DNA of 6,767 nt from an uncultured Ruminococcus sp. (GCA_905199285.1 CAJKFZ010000142.1:1-6767), one strand, 5' to 3'; counted from the first letter of the stretch, positions 1 to 5,392 are shown. The notes: generated by a model not told the origin, from the letters alone. Numbers and translations: made by a program.

Positions 1-45
1 ATTGCATTCTTTCAATGAGCAGTTATCTCTTTCGGGCATTCGCCC

Positions 46-88
46 TAATAAAAATAAAAGCCCCTTTACGGGGTTTTTATTTTTATTA
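46..88. terminator. Strong bidirectional intrinsic terminator
   Basis: A near-perfect inverted repeat pairs 46-64 with 70-88 around a 5-base loop (65-69). The core is CCCC/GGGG, with one G-T wobble at 60/74 and long A and T arms outside. Either strand therefore reads as a GC stem followed by a T-rich tract. It lies beyond nifU, so it can end the minus-strand rnhA-nifS-nifU transcript, and it can also end any plus-strand gene lying left of the window. Bases 1-45 hold a small GGGC/GCCC hairpin (34-45) and no recognisable gene end. Confidence 0.8.
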
Positions 89-93
89 ATATC

Positions 94-157
94 GGGTTTC
101 CAAAGGGGATGTACTCCCCTTTGGCAGAGGGGTCAAGGGGAGACAGCGTCTCCCCTT
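94..157 (+). repeat. Intergenic hairpin repeat, copy A
   Basis: Two perfect hairpins stand in tandem. The first pairs CCAAAGGGG (100-108) with CCCCTTTGG (116-124). The second pairs AAGGGGAGAC (135-144) with GTCTCCCCTT (148-157) around a 3-base loop. The unit opens with GGGTTTCCAAAGGG and carries a central GGGTCAAGGG-type block. Both blocks recur in the same order and orientation at 2329-2405. Such structured units resemble the intergenic repeats common in gut Ruminococcaceae, which is a family impression from memory. Its strand is assigned only by matching the two copies. Its role is unknown. Confidence 0.7.
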
Positions 158-184
158 AAAAAAGTCATAAGTGTAAAAAACGAC

Positions 185-601
185 TTATTCTTCGGGTTCT
201 TTGATTTCGCCCACGATCGGGAGCGGATCTATACCCTGTCTTGTATAATAGTCGGAAAGAGCCGATCTTACAGCCTGTTCTGCAAGGACTGAACAATGTA
301 TCTTCACTGCCGGAAGTCCGTCAAGAGCCTCTACAACAGCGTCGTTTGTAAGCTTGAGGGCGTCGTCAATAGACTTTCCCTTGATAAGCTCCGTAGCCAT
401 AGAAGATGTAGCGATTGCCGCACCGCATCCAAATGTTTTAAACTTAGCATCTGTAATGATACCGTCGTCGATTTTCAGGTACATCTTCATAATATCGCCG
501 CACTTAGCGTTACCGATCTCGCCAACGCCGTCTGCATTTTCGATCTCGCCTACATTTCTCGGATTAGAAAAATGGTCGAGAACTTTTTCACTGTACATCA
601 T
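185..601 (-). CDS. nifU: Fe-S cluster assembly scaffold, NifU/IscU-like (clostridial type)
   Basis: This 138-residue protein is a single-domain U-type scaffold on which [2Fe-2S] or [4Fe-4S] clusters are built from NifS sulfur before transfer to target proteins in the cytoplasm. The three cluster cysteines are visible: C34 in NAKCGD, C59 in TFGCGAA and C103 in KIHCSVLAE. The conserved aspartate D36 is also present. It lacks the ferredoxin-like and C-terminal NFU domains of full nitrogen-fixation NifU, so housekeeping Fe-S assembly is the likely job. The first of two adjacent ATG codons is chosen because an AAAGGAG site lies about 10 bases upstream. It is the last gene of the minus-strand operon, 30 bases after nifS. 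Downstream there is only a weak 5-bp stem (162-166 with 182-186) followed by a T run; the strong terminator is at 46-88. No mnmA follows. Confidence 0.95.
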   Translation of the reverse strand: MMYSEKVLDHFSNPRNVGEIENADGVGEIGNAKCGDIMKMYLKIDDGIITDAKFKTFGCGAAIATSSMATELIKGKSIDDALKLTNDAVVEALDGLPAVKIHCSVLAEQAVRSALSDYYTRQGIDPLPIVGEIKEPEE

Positions 602-631
602 AATTTTATTTCTCCTTTATATATAATTGAG

Positions 632-1822
632 TTATTTTACTTCTTCGCCGTTCATCATTTTTTCCCAGACAGGAGACATGGAACGCAGTCTTTCAACGAC
701 CTTGGGAACGACTTCGAGGATATAGTCAACGTCCTCGTCGGTGACATCCTCTTCAATGGAAAGTCTGAGAGAACCGTGAGCGACCTCGTGCTTCAGTCCA
801 ATCGAGAGCAGAACGTGAGAAGGATCGAGCGAACCGGAAGTGCAGGCAGAACCGGATGAAGCGCAGATACCGTACTGATCGAGCATCAGAAGCAGCGATT
901 CTCCCTCGATTCCCTCTATAGAAATATTAAGATTTCCCGGCAGACGCTTTTCCCTGTCACCGTTAAGACGTGTATACGGAAGCTGAAGAATGCCGTCGAT
1001 AAGGCGGTTTCTTCTTGGAATGATAACCGCTGCCTTTTCGGAAATATTTCTTGTGGCAGCCTCTATTGCCACTCCTAAACCAACGATAGCCGGAACATTT
1101 TCCGTTCCTGCACGTTTATTGCGTTCCTGAGCGCCGCCGTGAATAAGATTCGGAAGAGTGATCCCCTTTCTTACATAAAGAGCGCCGATGCCTTTCTGAG
1201 CATGGATTTTATGTCCTGAGAGGGACAGCATATCTATACCCTGTTTTTTAACGTCGATCTCAACGTGACCGACCGCCTGAACTGCGTCCGTATGGAAAAT
1301 AACGTTTTTCTCATGGCATACTGCGGCGATTTCCTCAATAGGCTGAATAGTACCTATCTCGTTGTTGGCATACATTATGGTAACAAGAGCGGTATCCTCA
1401 CGGATAGCGTTTTTCACGTCCTCTGGGTCAACAAGTCCCTTATCGCTTACCGGAACATAAGTTATCTCAAAACCGTGTTTAGCAAGATATTCGCAGGTAT
1501 GAAGAACAGCATGATGCTCGAAAACGGAAGTAATGATGTGCTTCTTACCCTTTTTAGCCATTGTTTCGGCGATTCCTTTTATTGCCCAGTTATCGGATTC
1601 CGAACCGCAGCTTGTGAAGAAGATCTCCTTAGGTTCTGCGCCGATAGCCTTTGCGACCTTTTCTCTTGCCTCTTCAACGTCACGCTGAGCGTCACGTCCG
1701 AGCTTGTAAATGCTTGAAGCATTTCCGTATGCTGTTCTGAAATGAGGCATCATAGCGTTGAGAACTTCTTCAGAAACCGCAGTTGTAGCGGCATTATCGG
1801 CATATATAAATCTTTTTTCCAT
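632..1822 (-). CDS. nifS: Cysteine desulfurase, NifS/IscS family
   Basis: This 396-residue, full-length class V aminotransferase-fold enzyme takes sulfur from L-cysteine, giving alanine and an enzyme persulfide that feeds NifU and other thiolation pathways. The pyridoxal phosphate lysine is K205 in SGHKIHAQKG. D179 and Q182 in HTDAVQAVG, and the histidine of the EHHAV motif (H103 or H104), match the cofactor-stacking region. The persulfide cysteine is C327 in SSGSACTSGS, on the long mobile loop typical of group I (NifS/IscS) rather than SufS enzymes. The start follows an AAAGGAGG site that overlaps the rnhA stop codon, leaving only 15 bases between the genes, so translation is probably coupled. 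The usual iscR-type regulator is not next to it; rnhA occupies the upstream position. Confidence 0.97.
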   Translation of the reverse strand: MEKRFIYADNAATTAVSEEVLNAMMPHFRTAYGNASSIYKLGRDAQRDVEEAREKVAKAIGAEPKEIFFTSCGSESDNWAIKGIAETMAKKGKKHIITSVFEHHAVLHTCEYLAKHGFEITYVPVSDKGLVDPEDVKNAIREDTALVTIMYANNEIGTIQPIEEIAAVCHEKNVIFHTDAVQAVGHVEIDVKKQGIDMLSLSGHKIHAQKGIGALYVRKGITLPNLIHGGAQERNKRAGTENVPAIVGLGVAIEAATRNISEKAAVIIPRRNRLIDGILQLPYTRLNGDREKRLPGNLNISIEGIEGESLLLMLDQYGICASSGSACTSGSLDPSHVLLSIGLKHEVAHGSLRLSIEEDVTDEDVDYILEVVPKVVERLRSMSPVWEKMMNGEEVK

Positions 1823-1837
1823 TATAAAAATCCTCCT

Positions 1838-2290
1838 TTATTTTAGAGCATATATATCACGCTGTTCGACAGCAAGACGGTCGCAGCGTTCGTTTTCGGG
1901 GTGACCTGCATGACCCTTTACCCAATTGAAAGTGACCTCATGCTTTTCAAGAAGCGGGAGAAGCTTTTCCCATAGATCAACATTGAGCGCAGGTTTTTTA
2001 TCGGATTTTATCCAGCCTTTTTTCTTCCAGCCGTAAACCCAGCCTTTTGTAACGCTGTCCACAACGTATTTGCTGTCGGTAGTGAGAACGACCTTGCAGG
2101 GTTCTTTCAAAGCGGAAAGAGCGACTATAACTCCGAGCAGCTCCATACGGTTGTTAGTGGTATTGCTGTCACCGCCGGATAATTCCTTTTCATTCTCGCC
2201 GTAACGAAGTACGACTCCGTAGCCGCCCGGACCGGGATTTCCGCTGCAAGCGCCGTCGGTAAAAATTTCAACTGTTTTAACGGGAATCAT
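1838..2290 (-). CDS. rnhA: Ribonuclease HI
   Basis: This 150-residue protein cuts the RNA strand of RNA-DNA hybrids during replication and R-loop removal. The full RNase H fold is present. The catalytic carboxylates are D12 in TDGACSGNPGPGG, E50 in NNRMELLG, D72 in TTDSKYV and D137 in ERCDRLA, with the flexible-loop H127 in VKGHAGHPEN. A basic protrusion like that of Escherichia coli RNase HI is visible at W88-W93 (WKKKGW), followed by DKKPALNVDLW. There is no N-terminal hybrid-binding domain. It is the first gene of the rnhA-nifS-nifU operon. The start is unusual: AAAGGAG abuts the ATG with no spacer, and no in-frame ATG, GTG or TTG lies between it and the upstream stop. The protein boundary is nevertheless right by family comparison, within a few residues. 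Confidence 0.96.
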   Translation of the reverse strand: MIPVKTVEIFTDGACSGNPGPGGYGVVLRYGENEKELSGGDSNTTNNRMELLGVIVALSALKEPCKVVLTTDSKYVVDSVTKGWVYGWKKKGWIKSDKKPALNVDLWEKLLPLLEKHEVTFNWVKGHAGHPENERCDRLAVEQRDIYALK

Positions 2291-2297
2291 CTCCTTT
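2291..2297 (-). promoter_or_regulatory. Shine-Dalgarno site abutting the rnhA start codon
   Basis: On the minus strand AAAGGAG ends at the base before ATG (2290-2288), so the spacer is zero rather than the usual 5-10 bases. Either initiation at this ATG is poor, or a near-cognate codon just downstream is used. Possible codons are ATT at residue 2, 3 bases from the site, or GTT at residue 4, 9 bases from it. Confidence 0.5.
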
Positions 2298-2328
2298 CTT
2301 TCAAGAACGTTTTAACAATACTAATAAT

Positions 2329-2405
2329 GGGTTTCCAAAGGGATAATATCCCTTTGGTCGGGTCAAGGGCAGACAGCCCTTGTGGGGTATCGGGGCAAAG
2401 CCCCG
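2329..2405 (+). repeat. Intergenic hairpin repeat, copy B
   Basis: Three perfect hairpins follow one another. CCAAAGGGAT (2335-2344) pairs with ATCCCTTTGG (2348-2357), CAAGGGC (2364-2370) with GCCCTTG (2376-2382), and CGGGGC (2391-2396) with GCCCCG (2400-2405). The first two match copy A at 94-157 in order and orientation. The stem sequences differ, but the pairing is kept. The third hairpin is not seen in copy A. The unit lies just upstream of rnhA, so on the minus strand it may sit in that operon's 5' leader. A minus-strand open frame through it (2301-2507) is not a credible gene. Confidence 0.7.
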
Positions 2406-2410
2406 TAAAA

Positions 2411-2488
2411 GGACAGCGTGGAGGTAAAAAATAGACTCAAAACCTGCAATATAGCTAAAACTGTAGTAGAACCAAGTCCACGCTGTCC
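2411..2488. repeat. 78-bp unit bounded by 12-bp perfect inverted repeats
   Basis: GGACAGCGTGGA (2411-2422) is exactly complementary to TCCACGCTGTCC (2477-2488). The 54 bases between can extend the stem with GGT/ACC (2423-2425 with 2471-2473) and a small inner stem near 2443-2466. It may be one long RNA hairpin or a very small inverted-repeat element next to copy B. No clear target-site duplication is visible. The following 60 bases continue with short inverted repeats: CACAG/CTGTG at 2505-2509 and 2533-2537, and AATTT/AAATT at 2540-2550. The structured region therefore runs from about 2329 to 2550. Confidence 0.6.
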
Positions 2489-2612
2489 GATATAAATCAG
2501 GGAGCACAGCGAAGCGTCTGCGACCGGACGGTCTGTGGCAATTTCAAATTACGCATCACTGTTCCTATCATGTTTAGAAAATATTTCATTATCTATTGTA
2601 ACTCATTTTCGT

Positions 2613-2678
2613 CTAAAAATCAACATTTGTTAACCGGAGTAAACTTAAATTTTGTTTGCACAAACAAACAAAAACCAT
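2613..2678 (-). CDS. Possible 21-residue minus-strand peptide
   Basis: On the minus strand a strong GGAGG site with a 7-base spacer precedes an ATG and a short frame of 21 residues, MVFVCLCKQNLSLLRLTNVDF, ending in TAG. It lies between the fprA promoter and the repeat block and points toward rnhA. Nothing in the product is recognisable and there is no family support, so the ribosome site may be a chance result of the C-rich plus strand at 2684-2709. A leader peptide is conceivable. Confidence 0.15.
   Translation of the reverse strand: MVFVCLCKQNLSLLRLTNVDF
2651..2668. promoter_or_regulatory. 18-bp perfect palindrome, possible operator
   Basis: TTTGTTTG (2651-2658) and CAAACAAA (2661-2668) form a perfect 8-2-8 inverted repeat. 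An overlapping alternative pairs 2650-2658 with 2665-2673. The 18-bp length and the outer TTTG/CAAA halves match the palindrome on the fprA start site, 160 bases downstream. It sits in the intergenic region between rnhA and fprA and could bind a dimeric regulator. The regulator is unknown, and part of the symmetry may simply reflect A/T-rich sequence. The rest of 2551-2800 shows no recognisable gene. Confidence 0.35.
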
Positions 2679-2798
2679 ATTTCCACCTCCTCCCCTGCCG
2701 CTCCCCTCAGCGTAATATCGGCAAGAAACGTCATTTTCTCACTTTTGGAAAAAATATATAATTTGTTGCAAATATCACTTTTATTTAATGTAATAATA

Positions 2799-2807
2799 TG
2801 GTATAAT
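2799..2807 (+). promoter_or_regulatory. Extended -10 promoter for the fprA operon
   Basis: TGGTATAAT gives a consensus -10 hexamer (2802-2807) with the TG extension one base upstream. The -35 position at 17-bp spacing (2779-2784, TTTTAT) is poor, as is usual for extended -10 promoters. Transcription would start near 2813-2815, about 40 bases before the fprA start codon. No other strong promoter is visible in front of this operon. Confidence 0.7.
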
Positions 2808-2810
2808 TAA

Positions 2811-2828
2811 TTTGCAGAGTTCTGCAAA
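2811..2828. promoter_or_regulatory. 18-bp perfect palindrome over the fprA transcription start, candidate operator
   Basis: TTTGCAGA (2811-2818) and TCTGCAAA (2821-2828) are exact inverted complements around a 2-base centre. The palindrome begins 3 bases after the -10 box, so it covers the predicted start site, the classic place for a repressor operator. Flavodiiron genes are often controlled by oxygen or nitric oxide sensors, so such a regulator is a fair guess. I do not recognise the site as that of any named family. As RNA it could also form a short 5'-end hairpin. Confidence 0.5.
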
Positions 2829-2853
2829 AAATAAGAATGCGAGGTAAAATCCC

Positions 2854-4023
2854 ATGAATAAAATAGCTAATGAAATTTATTATATCGGTGTCAACGACCA
2901 CGAGATCGACCTTTTCGAGGGACAGTATGACGTTCCAAACGGAATGGCTTACAACTCATATATCATCCTTGATGAAAAAATCGCCGTTTTCGATACAGTT
3001 GACGGAAACTTCACAGACCAGTGGCTTGAAAATATCAGCAATACTCTTGAAGGAAGAAAGCCGGATTATCTCATAGTTCAGCATATGGAACCAGATCATT
3101 CCGCAAATATTCTCAATTTTATAAAAGCTTATCCCGAAGCAGTTATAGTCGGCAACGCAAAGACTTTTGCTATGATGAGCGCATATTTCGAGGACATTGA
3201 TTCGCTTATCGCTGATAAAAAGCTTGAGGTAAAAGACGGCGATACTCTTTCTCTCGGCAGACATGAGCTGACCTTCGTTTTCGCACCTATGGTACACTGG
3301 CCGGAGGTCATGTTCACTTACGACAGCACTGAAAAAGTTCTTTTCTCGGCTGACGCATTCGGAAAATTCGGTGCTCTCGATGCTGACGAAGACTGGGCTT
3401 GCGAGGCTCGCCGTTACTATTTCGGAATCGTAGGAAAATACGGAGTGCAGGTTCAGGCAGTCCTCAAAAAGGCTTCCGCACTTGATATTCAGACTATCTG
3501 TCCTCTTCACGGTCCTGTTCTCAGCGAGAATCTTGAATATTATCTCGGACTTTACAATACATGGTCAAGCTACGGCGTTGAATCCGAGGGCGTTATGATA
3601 GCCTATACATCCGTTTACGGAAACACCAAAAAGGCTGCCGAGCTTCTTAAAGAAAAGCTTCTCGAAAAAGGCTGTCCGAAGGTTGTTTTCTGCGACCTTG
3701 CCCGTGAGGATATGGCTGAAGCTGTTGAGGACGCTTTCCGCTACGGCAAGCTTGTTCTCGCAACAACAACTTATAATGCAGATATTTTCCCATTCATGAA
3801 GCATTTTATTCAGGATCTTATTGAAAGAAACTACCAGAACCGCACTATTGGTCTTATCGAAAACGGAAGCTGGGCAATTACAGCCGGAAAGACCATGAAG
3901 GCTATGTTTGAAAAATCCAAAAATATTACATGGCTCGATACCACAGTTTCTGTAAAAGCAGGCGTTAAAGCTGAAAATATCGCACAGATCGAAGCTATGG
4001 CAGACGAGCTTATGAAAGGCTGA
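2854..4023 (+). CDS. fprA: Class A flavodiiron protein (A-type flavoprotein, O2/NO reductase)
   Basis: This 389-residue cytoplasmic enzyme reduces O2 to water and/or NO to N2O. The N-terminal metallo-beta-lactamase-like domain (about 1-245) carries the complete diiron set: H77, E79 and D81 in HMEPDH, H148 in MVHWPE, D167 in FSADAFG, and H219 in CPLHGPV. The flavodoxin-like domain (about 246-389) has the FMN phosphate loop YTSVYGNT at 251-258. There is no C-terminal rubredoxin or flavin reductase domain, so it is class A and needs an outside electron donor such as rubredoxin, ferredoxin or F420; none is encoded here. The start is set by a GAGGT site (2841-2845) 8 bases upstream. It heads an operon behind an extended -10 promoter and a start-site palindrome, with the next gene only 6 bases away. 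Whether O2 or NO is the main substrate cannot be read from the sequence. Confidence 0.96.
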   Translation: MNKIANEIYYIGVNDHEIDLFEGQYDVPNGMAYNSYIILDEKIAVFDTVDGNFTDQWLENISNTLEGRKPDYLIVQHMEPDHSANILNFIKAYPEAVIVGNAKTFAMMSAYFEDIDSLIADKKLEVKDGDTLSLGRHELTFVFAPMVHWPEVMFTYDSTEKVLFSADAFGKFGALDADEDWACEARRYYFGIVGKYGVQVQAVLKKASALDIQTICPLHGPVLSENLEYYLGLYNTWSSYGVESEGVMIAYTSVYGNTKKAAELLKEKLLEKGCPKVVFCDLAREDMAEAVEDAFRYGKLVLATTTYNADIFPFMKHFIQDLIERNYQNRTIGLIENGSWAITAGKTMKAMFEKSKNITWLDTTVSVKAGVKAENIAQIEAMADELMKG

Positions 4024-4029
4024 AATTAA

Positions 4030-4233
4030 ATGAAAGTTACTCTTAATCCCGATAAGGAACTTGTAGCAAAAATCAAGGACGGACTTAAAAAGAAAGACGG
4101 CTACTGTCCCTGCCGTATTCCAAGAACGCCCGAAAATAAATGTATGTGCAAAGAATTCCGTGAGCAGATAGAAGATCCCGAATTTGAGGGATTCTGTCAT
4201 TGTATGCTTTATTATAAAAGTCTGGAGGATTAA
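4030..4233 (+). CDS. Ferredoxin-thioredoxin reductase catalytic subunit, stand-alone anaerobe type
   Basis: This 67-residue protein carries the six-cysteine signature of the reductase's catalytic chain: C26-P-C28, C38-M-C40 and C56-H-C58. In the family four cysteines hold a [4Fe-4S] cluster and two form the redox disulfide that reduces thioredoxin with electrons from ferredoxin. The CPC-to-CHC distance equals that of the plant enzyme, but the middle CxC lies 7 residues nearer the first pair (X9 and X15 instead of X16 and X8). From memory, this spacing is usual in anaerobic bacteria. The variable subunit of the plant and cyanobacterial enzyme is absent from the window. The ribosome site AAAGG (4015-4019) lies inside the end of fprA. 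Thioredoxin starts 4 bases after its stop, which strongly suggests its partner. Confidence 0.9.
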   Translation: MKVTLNPDKELVAKIKDGLKKKDGYCPCRIPRTPENKCMCKEFREQIEDPEFEGFCHCMLYYKSLED

Positions 4234-4237
4234 TCGA

Positions 4238-4552
4238 ATGAACGAAATAATTATCACAAAGGAAAACTTTGACGAGGAAGTCCGCAATTATAAGGGAATG
4301 CCTATTCTGCTCGATTTCTGGGCAAGCTGGTGCGGACCGTGCATGATGCTTGCTCCCGTTATCGAAGAGATCGCAGACGAGTATGACGGCAAGATAAAGG
4401 TTGGCAAAGTAAACGTTGACGAACAGCCGGAACTTGCCGCCGCTTTCAGAGTTGAAAGCATTCCGCTCCTCGTTGTAGTCAAAGACGGAGCTATCACAGC
4501 TCAGTCCGTTGGAGTTCGTCCAAAAGAGCAGATTCTTGAAATGCTGAAATAA
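4238..4552 (+). CDS. trxA: Thioredoxin
   Basis: This is a 104-residue single-domain thioredoxin of standard length. The active site W31-C32-G33-P34-C35 sits in the expected FWASWCGPC context, D26 matches the buried aspartate, and the cis-proline is P76 in ESIPLL. It reduces protein disulfides in the cytoplasm. The upstream neighbour makes ferredoxin, rather than NADPH, the probable electron source through the reductase subunit. The start at 4238 is preferred over an in-frame ATG at 4184. It follows GGAGG (4224-4228) at 9 bases and gives the family N-terminus, whereas the earlier start would add 18 unrelated residues inside the previous gene. The C-terminal half (QSVGVRPKEQI) is ordinary apart from a glutamine-serine where many thioredoxins are more hydrophobic. 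No trxB is present here. Confidence 0.96.
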   Translation: MNEIIITKENFDEEVRNYKGMPILLDFWASWCGPCMMLAPVIEEIADEYDGKIKVGKVNVDEQPELAAAFRVESIPLLVVVKDGAITAQSVGVRPKEQILEMLK

Positions 4553-4567
4553 AGGAACTATGCTGAA

Positions 4568-5359
4568 ATGGATATCATAGATTCCCGAATCGACGGCGGA
4601 AAAGCTTTCGACTGGGGACGAACTTCCGCTGATTACGCAAAATTCCGTGATATTTATCCTCAGATATTCTACGACAAAATTGTAGATCAGGAACTATGTG
4701 TAAACGGTCAGAGAGCGCTCGATATTGGTACAGGAACCGGAGTCATTCCACGAAATATGTACAGATATGGCGCAGAGTGGACAGGTACGGATATATCAGC
4801 AAATCAGATCGAACAGGCAAAGCTTCTCGCAAAACGATCGGATATGAATATTGAATTTTATACGGTTTCTGCCGAAGATATCAGTTATCCCGACAATTCA
4901 TTCGACGTTATTACGGCTTGCCAGTGCTTCTGGTACTTTGACCACAAAAAGGTTATCCCCAATCTTGCACGAATGCTTAAACCTCATGGCAATCTGCTGA
5001 TTCTATATATGGCGTGGCTTCCGTTTGAGGATAATATTGCCGAAGAAAGTGAAAAACTGGTTCTGAAATACAATCCGGATTGGTCAGGCGCAGGCGAAAT
5101 GCGTAAACCTATATGGATTCCTGATGAAGCAAACGAATACTTTACGCTGACTAAACATGAAGAATATGATTTGAAAGTCCATTTCACGAAAGAAAGCTGG
5201 CATGGCAGAATGAAAGCCTGCCGAGGCGTCGGCGCTTCACTTTCGGAAGAAGAGCTTCACAAATGGGAATTTGAACATAAAGCTCTTCTGGATGAAATTG
5301 CACCTGACGAATTTGACATACTTCACTATGCGGCATATGCAATTCTTGAGAAAAAATAA
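4568..5359 (+). CDS. Class I SAM-dependent methyltransferase, substrate unknown
   Basis: This 263-residue protein has a Rossmann-type methyltransferase core of the Methyltransf_11/25 kind. Motif I is LDIGTGTGV (51-59), the acidic residue after strand 2 is D75 in GTDIS, the post-motif strand is SFDVITACQCFWYFD (111-125), and MLKPHGNLLIL (136-146) matches motif III. The C-terminal third is a substrate-specific cap with no recognisable signature. It could act on a small molecule, a quinone-like lipid or a modified metabolite, and context does not decide. It begins 15 bases after trx with no terminator between, so it is probably cotranscribed. AGGA (4553-4556) lies 11 bases before the chosen ATG. 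A closer ATG at 4560 opens only a 6-codon frame. It has no known link to the redox genes upstream. Confidence 0.85.
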   Translation: MDIIDSRIDGGKAFDWGRTSADYAKFRDIYPQIFYDKIVDQELCVNGQRALDIGTGTGVIPRNMYRYGAEWTGTDISANQIEQAKLLAKRSDMNIEFYTVSAEDISYPDNSFDVITACQCFWYFDHKKVIPNLARMLKPHGNLLILYMAWLPFEDNIAEESEKLVLKYNPDWSGAGEMRKPIWIPDEANEYFTLTKHEEYDLKVHFTKESWHGRMKACRGVGASLSEEELHKWEFEHKALLDEIAPDEFDILHYAAYAILEKK

Positions 5360-5392
5360 ATTGCCGTTTAAATCAAATTTATCTGTCCATAA

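Noticed and set aside
1..45. Gene fragment at the left edge
   Set aside because: Only about 15 codons are visible before the terminator, in frames without a recognisable product, so no end could be assigned.
94..2405. Composite transposon bounded by the two repeat copies
   Set aside because: No transposase is present, the copies are diverged, and the operon between them is ordinary housekeeping. The repeats more likely lie independently at intergenic positions.
2301..2507. 68-codon minus-strand open frame through the repeat block
   Set aside because: It translates perfect hairpins of the repeat, with no family match and no clear ribosome site.
2329..2550. Riboswitch or CRISPR array in the repeat region
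   Set aside because: No regular repeat-spacer pattern is present and no known riboswitch core is recognisable. The signal is a set of different hairpins.
2625..2644. Possible Rex-type operator (TTGTTAAC with GTAAAC)
   Set aside because: The two half-sites agree poorly with each other and with the Rex consensus as I remember it, and the right half lacks the outer bases.
2570..2761. 63-codon plus-strand open frame upstream of fprA
   Set aside because: The composition is that of AT-rich intergenic DNA, with no convincing ribosome site. It covers a palindrome and ends before the fprA promoter.
2956..3510. 184-codon minus-strand open frame opposite fprA
   Set aside because: The plus-strand frame carries the full set of diiron ligands. 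The antisense product is low in recognisable features and lacks a good start context.
4184..4237. Earlier in-frame start for thioredoxin
   Set aside because: It would add 18 residues unlike any thioredoxin and lies inside the FTR gene. The ATG at 4238 has a proper ribosome site and matches the family start.
3565..4287. 240-codon minus-strand open frame opposite the end of fprA and the FTR and trx genes
   Set aside because: It overlies three well-supported plus-strand genes and its product has no recognisable family. It is a codon-bias shadow.
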